Positions 27,230 through 40,812 of a stretch of 64,000 nt of DNA are shown here, piece after piece. Each line of letters opens with the position of its first letter. Position 1 is the stretch's first letter. Source of the DNA: Turicibacter bilis (GTDB lineage: Bacteria; Bacillota_I; Bacilli_A; MOL361; Turicibacteraceae); assembly GCF_024499055.1 (NCBI RefSeq), contig NZ_CP071249.1:1846001-1910000 (forward strand), given 5' to 3'. Both the position numbers and the translations under genes were made by a program. The notes beneath the pieces were generated by a model. That model was given only the letters and a program-made list of their open reading frames with translations. It did no database searches and was not told the DNA's origin.

Positions 27230-27490
27230 AAATCCCGTCCCTAAATTAGGGACGAGATTTAACCCGCGTTGCCACCCTAGTTGTTCACTAAGCGTTCCAC
27301 GTGGAACATTTCAGTGAGACCACTTACAAAGATAACGGTTAGACCGTGAATGAATACTAACCATTGTGTTCTTCATTCCACTCCTAGGTTGATTTCTAGT
27401 TACTCATACATCAGTTTCCACCAACCACTGACTCTCTATGCTATCAAGTAAAAAGTACTACTCCTAATCAATGCTTTTTTATTTAATTGT
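27230..27490 (-). promoter_or_regulatory. T-box leader of serS
   Basis: On the minus strand AGGGTGGCAACGCGGG (27278-27263) is the conserved T-box sequence. It precedes a terminator made of CTCGTCCCTAA / TTAGGGACG plus a T-run. Stem I carries the usual AGAGAGTCAGTGGTTGGTGGAAACTGA-type sequence. It should read through when uncharged tRNA-Ser binds. I did not fix the specifier codon. Confidence 0.92.
27294..27307. promoter_or_regulatory. parS-like palindrome inside the serS leader
   Basis: GTTCCACGTGGAAC is a perfect 14-bp palindrome with the CACGTG core of parS. It differs from the canonical Bacillus site at two symmetric positions. It lies in the serS leader, 7 kb from parB. ParB binding is plausible but untested; the same bases could form a leader RNA stem. 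Confidence 0.5.
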
Positions 27491-27583
27491 AATATAGCAT
27501 TAACTATTTTTTTTGTCAATATTAGTATATATCGTGTTTCTAATTATATGCGCATAAGACCTAATTATTTGTATGTAACCATT

Positions 27584-30043
27584 CTATTCTTCTGTTGAAG
27601 TTGTTTCAGTTTCCTCAGCCTCTTCATGTTCAACAACTGCTACACTTGATACTAATTGATCATCTGTTAAACGAATTAATTTAACCCCTTGTGTTGCACG
27701 TCCCGTTTGAGAAATCTGATGAATTGGTGTACGGATAATAACACCTTTATTTGTCACGATTAATAAATCTTCATCACCATTTACAGCCTTCATGGCTACT
27801 AATGTCCCATTTTTCTCTGTAATTGTTAATGTTTTAACACCTTTTCCACCGCGTTTTGTTTTACGATATTCTTGAATTGAAGTACGTTTACCGAACCCGT
27901 TTTCTGTAACAACTAAAATCTCCTGATTCATTGTGACCATTTCCATTCCTACTGCTACTTCTCCCTCTTCTAAGAAGATACCACGGACTCCGGCAGCTGT
28001 ACGTCCCATCGGACGAACTTCAGTTTCCTCAAACCAAACTGCTTTTCCACCACTTGATGCAATAATAATGTCATCGTTACCAGATGTTTTTCTTACACCA
28101 ATTAGCTCATCATCTTCACGTAAAGAAAGAGCAATTAAACCATTAGTACGAATATGACCAAATGCTGATAATGTGGTACGTTTTACAACCCCTGAACGAG
28201 TCGCGAAGAATAAGAATTCTTCATCATTAAACTCTTTAACAGGAATGATTGCACTAATGTACTCATCTTGGGCAATCTCAATAATATTAACAATTGGTAA
28301 TCCCTTAGCTGTACGACCGTACTCAGGAATTGTATAAGCTTTCTTCTGATAAACTTTTCCTTTACTTGTAAAGAATAATAAATGATCATGAGTAGATGTT
28401 GATAATAATTCCTTAACATAATCATCATCATGTGTTCCCATTCCTTGCACACCACGTCCACCACGGTTTTGTGAACGATATGTTGAGATTGGCTGACGCT
28501 TAATATAACCATTATTTGTTAATGTAATGATGACTTGTTCTTCTGGAATTAAATCTTCATCTTCAATATCAAAGTCAGATCCACGGACGATTTCTGTACG
28601 ACGCTCATCTCCATGTTTGTGTTTTACTTCTAACAACTCTTCACGGATAATCGCATGAACACGGTCTTCGTTCGCTAAAATATCTTTTAAATCAGCAATT
28701 AATGCGACTAACCCTTGATATTCTTCTTCGATTTTACCGCGCTCTAATCCTGTTAAACGGCGTAAACGCATCTCTAAAATAGCTTTCCCTTGGCGTTCAG
28801 ATAACGAGAATTCAGACATTAATGAATTTAATGCCTCTTCATCTGTAGATGAACCACGGATAATCGCAATAATACGATCAATATGATCTAAGGCAATACG
28901 AAGCCCTTCTAAGATATGAGCACGATCTTCTGCTTTATTTAAATCAAATTGCGTACGACGGACAATAACCTCAACTTGGTGTTTGATATATGCGGCAATA
29001 ATTTCTTTTAAGTTTAAAACTTTAGGTTGTCCATCTACAAGTGCTAACATATTAATTCCATAAGACACTTGTAATTGAGTTAATTTAAATAAATTATTTA
29101 ACATCACTTGTGGATTAACATCTTTACGCAATTCAATAACAATACGTGTTCCTTCACGGTTTGACTCATTACGTAAGTCTGTAATTCCATCTAAACGTTT
29201 TTCCTTAACTAATTCCGCGATTTTTTCAATTAAACGCTCACGGTTTACTTGATAAGGAATTTCAGTGACTAAAATTGAATATTTTCCACCATGACCTTCA
29301 ACAATTTCACATTTTGAACGCATCATGATTGATCCATTCCCCGTTTCATACGCCGAACGGATTCCTTTTGTTCCTAAAATTAAAGCACCTGTTGGTAAAT
29401 CTGGTCCTTTAATAAATTGCATTAATCCTAAAACATCAATTTCAGGATTATCCATATAAGCTAAACATCCATCAATAACTTCAGATAAGTTATGTGGTGG
29501 AATATTAGTCGCCATCCCAACAGCAATCCCTGTTGTCCCGTTGACTAATAAGCTTGGAAAACGAGCAGGTAAAACGATAGGTTCTTGTTCTTCACCATCA
29601 AAGTTTGGTTGGAAATCAATCGTATTTTTATTGATATCACGCATCATTTCCATCGCAAGCTTAGACATTCTTGCTTCAGTATAACGCATAGCGGCCGCTC
29701 CATCACCGTCAATTGAACCGAAGTTTCCATGTCCATCTACTAATGGATAGCGATAACTAAAATCCTGTGCCATACGTACCATTGCATCATAAACTGATGA
29801 ATCCCCATGAGGGTGATATTTGGCAATAACGTCCCCGACGATACGAGCAGACTTCTTATATGGCTTATCACTGTGCATCCCTAAATCATTCATCGAATAC
29901 AAAATACGACGGTGAACAGGCTTTAACCCGTCACGAACATCTGGTAAGGCACGTGATACGATAACACTCATCGCATAATCGATGAATGAAGTTCTCATCT
30001 CTTTAGCAATATTATGCGGTTTAATTTGATCATATGCAGACAT
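27584..30043 (-). CDS. gyrA: DNA gyrase subunit A
   Basis: This is the breakage-reunion subunit of gyrase. The catalytic tyrosine lies in [11 protein letters not shown] near residue 122, the quinolone-resistance region is [17 protein letters not shown] near 80-100, and the C-terminal half holds the DNA-wrapping blades with the GyrA box QNRGGRG near 535. At 819 residues it is full length. It follows gyrB after about 34 bp with a good AAGGAGG. Position 83 is Ser-type (GDSSVYD), the usual quinolone-sensitive residue. Confidence 0.98.
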   Translation of the reverse strand: MSAYDQIKPHNIAKEMRTSFIDYAMSVIVSRALPDVRDGLKPVHRRILYSMNDLGMHSDKPYKKSARIVGDVIAKYHPHGDSSVYDAMVRMAQDFSYRYPLVDGHGNFGSIDGDGAAAMRYTEARMSKLAMEMMRDINKNTIDFQPNFDGEEQEPIVLPARFPSLLVNGTTGIAVGMATNIPPHNLSEVIDGCLAYMDNPEIDVLGLMQFIKGPDLPTGALILGTKGIRSAYETGNGSIMMRSKCEIVEGHGGKYSILVTEIPYQVNRERLIEKIAELVKEKRLDGITDLRNESNREGTRIVIELRKDVNPQVMLNNLFKLTQLQVSYGINMLALVDGQPKVLNLKEIIAAYIKHQVEVIVRRTQFDLNKAEDRAHILEGLRIALDHIDRIIAIIRGSSTDEEALNSLMSEFSLSERQGKAILEMRLRRLTGLERGKIEEEYQGLVALIADLKDILANEDRVHAIIREELLEVKHKHGDERRTEIVRGSDFDIEDEDLIPEEQVIITLTNNGYIKRQPISTYRSQNRGGRGVQGMGTHDDDYVKELLSTSTHDHLLFFTSKGKVYQKKAYTIPEYGRTAKGLPIVNIIEIAQDEYISAIIPVKEFNDEEFLFFATRSGVVKRTTLSAFGHIRTNGLIALSLREDDELIGVRKTSGNDDIIIASSGGKAVWFEETEVRPMGRTAAGVRGIFLEEGEVAVGMEMVTMNQEILVVTENGFGKRTSIQEYRKTKRGGKGVKTLTITEKNGTLVAMKAVNGDEDLLIVTNKGVIIRTPIHQISQTGRATQGVKLIRLTDDQLVSSVAVVEHEEAEETETTSTEE

Positions 30044-30077
30044 TTTCGTTCCTCCTTATAGATGTGATTGCTTCAAA

Positions 30078-33102
<3,025 letters not shown>

Positions 33103-33117
33103 TGATAATCTCCTTTA

Positions 33118-33336
33118 CTACTCAGCTACAATGATAAACTCACCAAATTCTTCAATCGAAACCACATCTCCAGGATAAAGTTTACGACCACGGCGGTTAT
33201 CTTGCTCGTTGTTAATAAAGACAGGAATTTCTTCTAAGAAGAACTTTACACTTCCACCACTTTCAATAAGATTCTCGAACTTTAAAAACTGTCCAAGAGT
33301 AATAAATTCACTTGTAATAAATACTTCAGTTCGCAT
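33118..33336 (-). CDS. yaaA: S4-domain RNA-binding protein YaaA
   Basis: This 72-residue protein is mostly one S4 domain (ITLGQFLKFENLIESGG, NNEQDNRRGRKLYPGD). In Bacillus it lies between dnaN and recF and has a role in ribosome assembly. AAGGTGA precedes the ATG at 33336, which I prefer to the upstream GTG. It lies 15 bp before recF. Confidence 0.93.
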   Translation of the reverse strand: MRTEVFITSEFITLGQFLKFENLIESGGSVKFFLEEIPVFINNEQDNRRGRKLYPGDVVSIEEFGEFIIVAE

Positions 33337-33406
33337 GCTAATCACCTTTTTCTTTCTATATATATTATAGCATAATTTACATTTTTTTAATACGTTAATC
33401 CCAAAT

Positions 33407-33442
33407 AAAAAGCGTTGAAATCCATTGATTTCAACGCTTTTT
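33407..33442 (-). terminator. Terminator of the parA-parB-mscS-yyzM operon
   Basis: A 16-bp perfect stem (33407-33422 with 33427-33442) has a 4-nt loop and is followed by T. It separates this operon from yaaA-recF-gyrBA. Confidence 0.9.
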
Positions 33443-33456
33443 TTCCAGTTTTAAAA

Positions 33457-33666
33457 TTAGATATTTTCACTCTCTTGTGCTGACTCTAAAACCTTCTTCA
33501 TCTTTTTCTTAAATTCAGGTCGTGGCATCATTAACATACGCTCACAATGACAACATTTAATCTTGATATCTGCGCCTAAACGGACCACTTGCCAACGATT
33601 TGTGCCACAAGGATGTGGCTTTTTCATCTCAACAATATCATTTAAACCAAATGTCACATTATTCAT
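33457..33666 (-). CDS. yyzM: DUF951 family small protein
   Basis: This small cytosolic protein of 69 residues has the family pattern DIVEMKKPHPCGTNRW, CCHCERMLMMPR. The Cys/His set suggests metal or nucleic-acid binding; function is unknown. The open frame starts at 33684; the ATG at 33666 with GGGAG upstream matches family length. Its start overlaps the end of mscS by 8 bp. The family is commonly found beside parB in Firmicutes. Confidence 0.9.
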   Translation of the reverse strand: MNNVTFGLNDIVEMKKPHPCGTNRWQVVRLGADIKIKCCHCERMLMMPRPEFKKKMKKVLESAQESENI

Positions 33667-34561
33667 GAGATGGACTCCCTTCATTCTTTTGATAAACCAT
33701 CATTTTAGAGTAAGGGATTTCAATATTCTCTCGGTCAAACGTCAACTTGATTAAGCGACGTAATTCACGTTGAATGTGCCACTGTTGAAGTGGTGAGACT
33801 TCAGCTATCATACGAATCACCACAGCTGAATCTGCTAATTCCTGTACCCCTAAAACTTGAGGAACTTGAAGGATATCGTCATATTGATTAAAAGCTTCTG
33901 ACGCAACCTTCTGTAAAACTGAAATCGCCTTATCAAGATCCGCCTCATAGGCGATTCCGATATCTAATACCGCTTGACCATTTGAGACCGAATGGTTAAT
34001 AACTTTTCCAATATTCCCATTTGGAATAATCACGATTTCACCCGTTAAAACACGAATTTTAACTGAACGTAATCCGATTTCTGTAACTGTTCCGGTATTT
34101 CCATCAATTTCGATAAAATCTCCAACTGAAAATAAATCTTCAAAAATAATAAAGAATCCCATGGTGATATCATCAAGCATACTCTTTGCCGCAAATCCAA
34201 TGACCACAACAAGTGCACTTGAAGCGACTAATAACTTATCTAATGAGACAAAAACCGATAATAACCATAAAATTAAAACAATATTCACCGCATAACGCCA
34301 AATATTAAGAGCTAAACTTTCAAACGTCTCTTTTCGTCTTTCCGTTCCTCCCGTTACTTTTTGAATACGTTCAATATTCACGGCAAATGCTTTTTTAATC
34401 ATATTCTTACCGAGTTTTCTGACGATTGACATAATTACAAGGATTAAAATAACACTAACAATTTTAAATCCAGCATTGATTAAAAAAGTATTTAACTGAT
34501 CTGTTGCCAAAAAGTTCTGAATTTTATCAGCTAATACATTTGATAAAAATAATAAATTCAA
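33659..34561 (-). CDS. mscS: Small-conductance mechanosensitive channel, MscS family
   Basis: This stretch-activated membrane channel releases solutes on osmotic downshock. It has three or four membrane segments; the pore helix and the following beta domain are seen as VVIGFAAKSMLDDITMGFFI, then FSVGDFIEIDG and VIIPNG. The longest frame starts at a GTG that lies within the ribosome binding site; TTG at 34561 has GGAG at 8 nt and gives 300 residues. It is co-transcribed with parB. Confidence 0.92.
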   Translation of the reverse strand: MNLLFLSNVLADKIQNFLATDQLNTFLINAGFKIVSVILILVIMSIVRKLGKNMIKKAFAVNIERIQKVTGGTERRKETFESLALNIWRYAVNIVLILWLLSVFVSLDKLLVASSALVVVIGFAAKSMLDDITMGFFIIFEDLFSVGDFIEIDGNTGTVTEIGLRSVKIRVLTGEIVIIPNGNIGKVINHSVSNGQAVLDIGIAYEADLDKAISVLQKVASEAFNQYDDILQVPQVLGVQELADSAVVIRMIAEVSPLQQWHIQRELRRLIKLTFDRENIEIPYSKMMVYQKNEGSPSHE

Positions 34562-34580
34562 ATAGCTCACTCCTTAGTTT

Positions 34581-35456
34581 TTATTCTAAACCCATCTTCT
34601 CGAGTAAACGATTTAAATCATCCATAGTCATATAATCAATAATGATTTGACCTTTCCCATTCTTTTCTTTAAGTTTGACTTTCGTTCCAAAATACGATTT
34701 CAAATTCGACTCCACGTACTCTAAATGGGGGTTTACTTCTCTTTTCGTCTTTTTATCTTCTTCAGCTTGAGCCGTTCCAACTTGTTTTACTAAATCTTCT
34801 AACTCACGCACTGAAATTTGTTTTTCTTTAATAATATTCGTAAACTTTAAAATTAATTCTTCATCTTTTAACCCAGCTAATACTTTTCCATGTCCAACTG
34901 AAATGACACCATTTTCAATATCATCTTGCACAGAGCGTGGTAACTGTAATAAACGCATCGTATTGGCAATGTAGGCACGACTCTTTCCAAGACGTTCACC
35001 TAAGCGCTCTTGAGTTAAATCTAATTTTTGCATTAACAGACGATAAGCTTCGGCTTCCTCAATGGCTGTTAAATCTTCACGTTGTAAATTTTCAATTAAT
35101 GCATATTCCATCATTAAATGATCATTAAACTCACGAATGATTGCTGGAATAGTTGGTAATCCCGCTTTTTGAGCAGCTCTAAATCGGCGCTCCCCTGCAA
35201 TAATAATATAACCTTTAATATCTTTTTTAACGATAATAGGTTGGAACACACCATGTTCTTTAATTGACATCGCTAATTCTTTAATCTTATTCTCATCAAA
35301 ATACTTTCGTGGTTGATATGGGTTAGGTCTTAAACTCTTCACCTCTAATTGGTGAATCACTTCCCCTTCTTTGACTTGCTCAAACGATTCAAGACTCTCA
35401 ATATCATGCTCTTGAAATAGTGCACCTAAACCTCTTCCTAATCTATTAGTCGACAT
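34581..35456 (-). CDS. parB: Chromosome partitioning protein ParB (Spo0J)
   Basis: This CTP-dependent DNA clamp loads at parS and recruits SMC. It starts with the ParA-contacting [11 protein letters not shown], then has the CTPase motifs GERRFRAA and ENLQRE, and a central helix-turn-helix ([19 protein letters not shown]) that binds parS. At 291 residues it has the usual length. It overlaps parA by 11 bp. Candidate parS-like sites in this window are at 27294-27307, 4241-4254 and 26847-26860. Confidence 0.96.
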   Translation of the reverse strand: MSTNRLGRGLGALFQEHDIESLESFEQVKEGEVIHQLEVKSLRPNPYQPRKYFDENKIKELAMSIKEHGVFQPIIVKKDIKGYIIIAGERRFRAAQKAGLPTIPAIIREFNDHLMMEYALIENLQREDLTAIEEAEAYRLLMQKLDLTQERLGERLGKSRAYIANTMRLLQLPRSVQDDIENGVISVGHGKVLAGLKDEELILKFTNIIKEKQISVRELEDLVKQVGTAQAEEDKKTKREVNPHLEYVESNLKSYFGTKVKLKEKNGKGQIIIDYMTMDDLNRLLEKMGLE

Positions 35457-36213
35457 TATTTTTAACCACCTCTTTAGCTAAATCAATGTAAAATTGAGCA
35501 GCTGACGATTTTTGATCATAAGCAATAATTGACTTTCCGAATGATGGCGCCTCACTTAAACGAACTAAACGTGGAATAATAGTATTAAACACTTTCTCTT
35601 TGAAATATAATTTAACTTCATTGATTACATCTAATCCTAAACGAGTACGGCGATCAAGCATTGTTAATAACACCCCTTCAATCGATAAATTTCGATTTAA
35701 ACGGCGTTGAACAATACGAATTGTATTTAATAATTGTGTTAATCCCTCTAATGCATAATACTCACATTGTACTGGAATCAATGTCGAATCTGCTGCAGAT
35801 AACGCATTAATTGTCAAAAGTCCAAGTGATGGTGGACAATCGATAATAATATAATCAAAATATTCTTTGACTTGTTCAAGTTTTGGTAATAACTTAAACT
35901 CACGGTCTTTTTCCATGACAATCATCGACTCAAATCCTGCTAATTCTTGAGACGATGGAATTAAAAATAAATTTTCTTCATTCGTTTTTAAAATTACTTG
36001 ATTAGTTGGAATTTCATCCACCAATAAATCAAAAACAGTTAACTCAGCATCGCCTTTATAAACACCAATACCAGTAGAGGCGTTAGCTTGGGGATCCATA
36101 TCAACAAGTAATACTTTATGACCCAAGTAAGCCAAGGATGCTGATAAGTTAATACTAGATGTCGTCTTACCAACTCCACCTTTTTGGTTCGTTATAGCGA
36201 TAATTTTCCCCAT
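35446..36213 (-). CDS. parA: Chromosome partitioning ATPase ParA (Soj)
   Basis: This Walker-type ATPase of the ParA/MinD class works with ParB in origin segregation and also controls DnaA. The deviant Walker A is [12 protein letters not shown] near residue 10, DMDPQAN is near 40, and IDCPPSLG near 125. At 255 residues it matches Bacillus Soj. AGGAGG precedes the ATG. It is the first gene of parA-parB-mscS-yyzM. Confidence 0.97.
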   Translation of the reverse strand: MGKIIAITNQKGGVGKTTSSINLSASLAYLGHKVLLVDMDPQANASTGIGVYKGDAELTVFDLLVDEIPTNQVILKTNEENLFLIPSSQELAGFESMIVMEKDREFKLLPKLEQVKEYFDYIIIDCPPSLGLLTINALSAADSTLIPVQCEYYALEGLTQLLNTIRIVQRRLNRNLSIEGVLLTMLDRRTRLGLDVINEVKLYFKEKVFNTIIPRLVRLSEAPSFGKSIIAYDQKSSAAQFYIDLAKEVVKNNVD

Positions 36214-36400
36214 ATTAACCCTCCTAAAGTCATACTTGTTAATATTTTACCACGAAATGATAGGTTATGAAAAATAAATTTGGCGCTTGATCAGTAAATT
36301 TTGAACTTTTTGAAACGACTAATCTTATTAGTGATTATTATTTACAAACTTCGATTTTTTTATTAAATAGGTGGTGAAAAATGTCGTAGAAAACTTAATA

Positions 36401-36831
36401 TTAGAAAGCTTTCTTGAAATTATCCTCATTATAAATTTTAATATCCGATTTCTTCAATAAACGGGCTGTCATTCCATCGCCACTCGTTAATTGACCACTA
36501 AATGTTCCATCATAAACTTATCCACAACCACACGATGAACTATTACTTTTTAAAATTCCAACCTTAACTTCAAATAAATGAGCAATCTTATCAACCTCTT
36601 CTGCCCCTTTTAAAAACTACTCCGTCATATCACATCTAAACTTATCCACAGCACGCCCATTCACCAATTCAACTGATTGCCGTAGAATAATAGGTAACCC
36701 CCTAATTGTTCAGGACATAATGGAATCACTTGATGGTCCTTAATTAATTTCAAAATTCCTTCTTGTGGATAACCATCTCCACAATATCTGCAGTCTATCC
36801 CTAACAAACACGAACTAACTGTAACTCTCAT
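36401..36831 (-). pseudogene. DUF523-family gene, decayed
   Basis: The minus strand begins with an ATG and a good GGAG: MRVTVSSCLLGIDCRYCGDG then VIPLCPEQLGG, the DUF523 N-terminus. A frameshift follows, then AVDKFRCDMTE, TAG, FLKGAEEVDKIAHLF, and SSCGCG, TAA, VYDGTFSGQL, ending at 36401. So there are at least one frameshift and two internal stops. The last stop comes from a GGATAA that is part of a perfect DnaA box. DnaA boxes overlap the remnant at several points. Confidence 0.85.
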
Positions 36832-36858
36832 TTTCTGATCTCCTCTAATTTATCCACA
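36518..36858. promoter_or_regulatory. Four perfect DnaA boxes between parA and noc
   Basis: TTATCCACA occurs at 36518-36526, 36642-36650 and 36850-36858 on the plus strand, and TGTGGATAA at 36764-36772. The first three are spaced about 120 bp apart. This is much more than expected by chance in 340 bp. It could be a DnaA titration or regulatory site. Confidence 0.6.
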
Positions 36859-36870
36859 ACAAAGAAAAAC

Positions 36871-36892
36871 GACAGGCATTCAATCGCCTGTC
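36871..36892 (-). terminator. Terminator of noc
   Basis: GACAGGC and GCCTGTC pair, and the minus strand continues GTTTTTCTTTG after the hairpin, just past the noc stop. Confidence 0.75.
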
Positions 36893-36905
36893 TTTTCTCT
36901 TTTTA

Positions 36906-37727
36906 TTAATGTTTATGTTTGGGTAATGAAATTTTAATCACATATGAGTCATCTAACTCTTCAGTTTCATGTTCGACTCTCATACCTGTTTTTTCAACCA
37001 TCATAATGGCTTGTTTAAAAGTATTCATGGCAATACGACAATCTCTTGGCATACGAGAAATCGTTTGTGGTTTTACTGCTTTCTCTTTTGGATTTAACGT
37101 TTCATCAATTAAACGCTCAGTTTCTGAAACATTTAAATCCTTCTCAATAATCTTCTCTAAAAGTTGGAATTGCAGTTCTTCATCTTTAACTAATAATAAT
37201 GCACGCGCATGACGTTCTGTCACTTTACGCTCTAAAACTGCTTGTTGAACATGCTCAGATAAATTTAATAAACGAATTTTATTTGCGACTGTTGATTGAG
37301 ATTTTCCCATTTGCTTTGCTAATGCAGCTTGAGTAATCCCATGTAAATCAATCAACTGTTTATAAGCTAATGCTTCTTCGATTGCAGTTAAATCCTCTCG
37401 CTGAATATTCTCAACAATTGCAATAGAAGCTGATTGCTTATCATCATAGTCTCGGACAATCGCAGGAACTTTATCTAGTCCAATTAACTTAGATGCACGA
37501 TAACGTCTTTCTCCCGCAATAATTTCATAACCCTCTTTAAACTTACGAACAACAATCGGTTGAATCACACCATGTTCTTTGATAGATTCTGATAATTCCA
37601 AAATTTTTTCATCATTAAAAATATTTCGTGGTTGATATTTATTCGGAACGATTTTTGAGATAGGCAATTGAGTTACTTCATCTTTTGGCTGATTACGTGA
37701 ATCATCTCGTGAAAAAATGTTAAACAC
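36906..37727 (-). CDS. noc: Nucleoid occlusion protein Noc
   Basis: This ParB paralogue binds its own sites and blocks division over the chromosome. It begins MFNIFSRD, a short amphipathic membrane-targeting start like Bacillus Noc, then has GERRYRASK and ENIQRED and a helix-turn-helix QAALAKQMGKSQSTVANKIRL. The C-terminus is the dimer domain. It starts at GTG with AGGGGG upstream. It is located next to rsmG as in Bacillus. No ATTTCCCGGGAAAT-type Noc site was seen in the window. Confidence 0.93.
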   Translation of the reverse strand: MFNIFSRDDSRNQPKDEVTQLPISKIVPNKYQPRNIFNDEKILELSESIKEHGVIQPIVVRKFKEGYEIIAGERRYRASKLIGLDKVPAIVRDYDDKQSASIAIVENIQREDLTAIEEALAYKQLIDLHGITQAALAKQMGKSQSTVANKIRLLNLSEHVQQAVLERKVTERHARALLLVKDEELQFQLLEKIIEKDLNVSETERLIDETLNPKEKAVKPQTISRMPRDCRIAMNTFKQAIMMVEKTGMRVEHETEELDDSYVIKISLPKHKH

Positions 37728-37843
37728 CCTATATCCCCCTTATAATAAAAATCGAAAATCAATCTTAATGTTTAAATTATAGCGTATTTTTCTTCTTTTT
37801 TCTAGAATTTCTATAGTAATGTCCCTGCCGGTGACATTTAATG

Positions 37844-38557
37844 CTATTTTAATGGTTTATTTTTGATTTGACCATAAGCTCGAGGATACTTATTCGGCGT
37901 CTTCTTGTATTTTTTTGTATAAATATTAGTGCGTGATCCCGCTTCTTCCGGTAACTCAACATGCTTCACATCAATGATTTCTACACCAAATGTATCTAAG
38001 GCACGTTTTGACTCTACTAATTCTTCATCACCTGTTTGTCCTTTTAACGCAATGAAATATCCACCTTCTTTAACTAATGGGACACATAACTCAGATAAAA
38101 TATTTAAACGAGCAACCGCACGAGCTGTGACGATATCAAATGATTCACGATGCTTCGATGCATATTCTTCCGCACGTGAATGATACGCTTTAATATTTTC
38201 AAGCTTCGTTTCTGTAATGACATGATTTAAGAAATTAACGCGTTTTCCTAGGGAATCGACTAAATCCATCTTTAAATGTGGAAAAACGATTTTAACAGGT
38301 AAAGCTGGGAATCCAGCTCCTGATCCAACATCACATAATGTTTTGCAGTTGTGGATATCTTCAAACATTAAAAAGCCAAGTAACGAATCATAGAAATGCT
38401 TTAAATAAACTTCATTTACTTCTGTAATTCCAGTTAAGTTCATTTTCTCGTTCCACTCAACTAATAATTCATAATAACGATGTAACTGCCATTTTTGTTC
38501 TTCAGTTAACTCAATTCCAAATTCTTTTACCTTGTCATAAAATTGTTCCGGTGTCAT
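37844..38557 (-). CDS. rsmG: 16S rRNA (guanine-527-N7)-methyltransferase
   Basis: It methylates G527 of 16S rRNA with SAM. The SAM motif is DVGSGAGFPALPVKI near residue 75, and LVDSLGKRVNFLN follows. The open frame starts at GTG 38566, inside the ribosome binding site; the ATG at 38557 with GGAG at 8 nt is preferred (237 residues). It follows mnmG after 59 bp in the conserved gidA-gidB order. Confidence 0.95.
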   Translation of the reverse strand: MTPEQFYDKVKEFGIELTEEQKWQLHRYYELLVEWNEKMNLTGITEVNEVYLKHFYDSLLGFLMFEDIHNCKTLCDVGSGAGFPALPVKIVFPHLKMDLVDSLGKRVNFLNHVITETKLENIKAYHSRAEEYASKHRESFDIVTARAVARLNILSELCVPLVKEGGYFIALKGQTGDEELVESKRALDTFGVEIIDVKHVELPEEAGSRTNIYTKKYKKTPNKYPRAYGQIKNKPLK

Positions 38558-38616
38558 ATCTTCCACTCCTTACTACATAAAGAGTTAAGAAAGTCTCCTC
38601 TCTTAACTCTGATTTA

Positions 38617-40497
38617 TTATTCACTTACTTTATTTGCACGTCCTGATTCAATGTAAACCATTAAAATTGAAATATCCGCTGGATTTACCCCTGAAATACG
38701 ACTTGCTTGACCAATCGTTAATGGTCGAATGTCTTTTAACTTTTGTTTTGCTTCAATCGCTAAGTTTGGCACATCATCGTAATCGATATGATCCGGGATT
38801 TTTTTCTCTTCAACTTTTTGAACTTTTTCTACTTGTTGAAGAGCCTTATTAATATATCCTTCATACTTAACTTGAATTTCTAATTGCTCAATTGCTTCAG
38901 CAGAAATTGATTCATTTTTCTCTTCAATTAAGTTGTGGATATGTTCATAAGTAATCTCTGGACGTTTTAATAATTCTAATGCCGTAATTCCATCCTTTAA
39001 TGGTGATGATGGAATTGTCGCTAAATACTCATTAGTATTTCCTTTAGGTGTAATTTTAATTTCAGATAAACGTTCTTTTTCTGCTGCAATCTCAGCTTTT
39101 TTATCTAAGAATGCTGCGTATTTTTCATCATTAATTAACCCTACTTGACGACCATATTCACGTAAACGCAAATCAGCATTATCATGACGTAATAATAAAC
39201 GATACTCCGCACGAGAAGTTAATAAACGATAAGGTTCTAATGTTCCTTTTGTAACTAGATCATCAATTAATACCCCAATATAAGCTTCACTACGTTTTAA
39301 AATTAATGGATCTTTTCCTTGAACACGAAGGGCAGCATTAATTCCAGCCATGATTCCTTGACCCGCTGCTTCTTCATATCCACTTGTTCCGTTAATTTGT
39401 CCAGCACTATATAAGTTTTTAACTAATTTAGTTTCTAATGATGGCCATAATTGGACAGGCTTAATCGCATCATACTCAATAGCGTACGCATATTTAACAA
39501 TGCGGCAATTTTCAAGACCTGGAATCGTACGAATCATTTGCTCTTGAACATCGCGTGGTAAACTACTTGAGAACCCTTGAACATAAATTTCAGGGATGTG
39601 TTTACTTTCTGGCTCTAAAAAGATTTGATGACGAGGCTTATCATTAAAACGAACAATTTTATCCTCAATTGATGGACAATAACGTGGCCCAACCCCTTCA
39701 ACCACTCCAGAATACATTGACGAACACTCTAAGTTATCCATAATAATACGATGTGTTTCTTCACCTGTATAAGTTAAATAACATGGCACTTGATCTTCAA
39801 GTGGTAAATGATCTTTAGTGTCAAAACTAAACGCACGAATGACGTCATCCCCAGGTTGAATTTCTGTTTTAGAGAAATCAACACTATCCGCTGCAACACG
39901 AGGTGGTGTTCCTGTTTTTAAACGGAATAATTCAAACCCTAAATCTTTTAAGTGTTGAGATAATCCTAATGAGGTCTTCGCACCATCTGGGCCACTTAAC
40001 GTAATCTCATCACTAATCATAACTTTTGAATGCATGTAAGTTCCTGTTGTTAAAATAACCGTTTTTGAGAAAATTTGTTCCCCAGTTTCTAACTGAATTC
40101 CCTTCACTTCTGCGTCTTCAACAATTAACTTATCCACAATTGCTTCTTTAACGTCTAAATTTTCTTGTGCTAAAACTGTTTTTTGCATCTCACGAGGGTA
40201 TTCCACTTTATCTGCTTGAGCACGAAGTGCACGAACCGCTGGACCTTTCCCTGTGTTTAACATACGCATTTGAATATGCGTTTTATCTGTATTAACACCC
40301 ATTTCTCCACCTAAAGCATCAATCTCACGAACTACGATTCCTTTCGCTGGTCCACCGATGGCTGGATTACATGGCATATGTCCAATACGATTAATATCTC
40401 CAGTTACCATTAACGTTTTGCAACCCATTCGTGCTGGAGCAAGAGCTGCTTCAATTCCGGCATGCCCTCCACCTACGACGATTACATCATATATCAT
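38617..40497 (-). CDS. mnmG: tRNA uridine-5-carboxymethylaminomethyl modification enzyme MnmG
   Basis: This FAD protein, with MnmE, modifies uridine 34 of several tRNAs. The FAD motif [10 protein letters not shown] is near residue 10, [11 protein letters not shown] near 45, and [10 protein letters not shown] with the tail region complete a 626-residue protein. The ATG at 40497 has GGAG at 8 nt. Its partner mnmE is about 7.5 kb away across the origin, rather than adjacent as in Bacillus. Confidence 0.97.
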   Translation of the reverse strand: MIYDVIVVGGGHAGIEAALAPARMGCKTLMVTGDINRIGHMPCNPAIGGPAKGIVVREIDALGGEMGVNTDKTHIQMRMLNTGKGPAVRALRAQADKVEYPREMQKTVLAQENLDVKEAIVDKLIVEDAEVKGIQLETGEQIFSKTVILTTGTYMHSKVMISDEITLSGPDGAKTSLGLSQHLKDLGFELFRLKTGTPPRVAADSVDFSKTEIQPGDDVIRAFSFDTKDHLPLEDQVPCYLTYTGEETHRIIMDNLECSSMYSGVVEGVGPRYCPSIEDKIVRFNDKPRHQIFLEPESKHIPEIYVQGFSSSLPRDVQEQMIRTIPGLENCRIVKYAYAIEYDAIKPVQLWPSLETKLVKNLYSAGQINGTSGYEEAAGQGIMAGINAALRVQGKDPLILKRSEAYIGVLIDDLVTKGTLEPYRLLTSRAEYRLLLRHDNADLRLREYGRQVGLINDEKYAAFLDKKAEIAAEKERLSEIKITPKGNTNEYLATIPSSPLKDGITALELLKRPEITYEHIHNLIEEKNESISAEAIEQLEIQVKYEGYINKALQQVEKVQKVEEKKIPDHIDYDDVPNLAIEAKQKLKDIRPLTIGQASRISGVNPADISILMVYIESGRANKVSE

Positions 40498-40812
40498 AAA
40501 GCTCACTCCTTACAGTAAACAAATAAACTTCAACTCTATCAAAAGACTATTCTTATTTTACATCTAAAACTCGACAATAAACAATAAAAATAACATCTGT
40601 GTATAAAATAGTAAACAAAAATCGATAATATAAAACAACTTTTTAGCTTTTTTCCTACATTTTTAAATTAAAAATGAAAATCATTATTCAATATCCAGTT
40701 TTTGTAACAGAAAAAAGTTGTTATTCAAAACGGTATATATCATAATAGACATATCAATGTCGTATACTCATTCGATTTGAACTTTTATTATGACAACAGG
40801 GGGGAGACTTGC

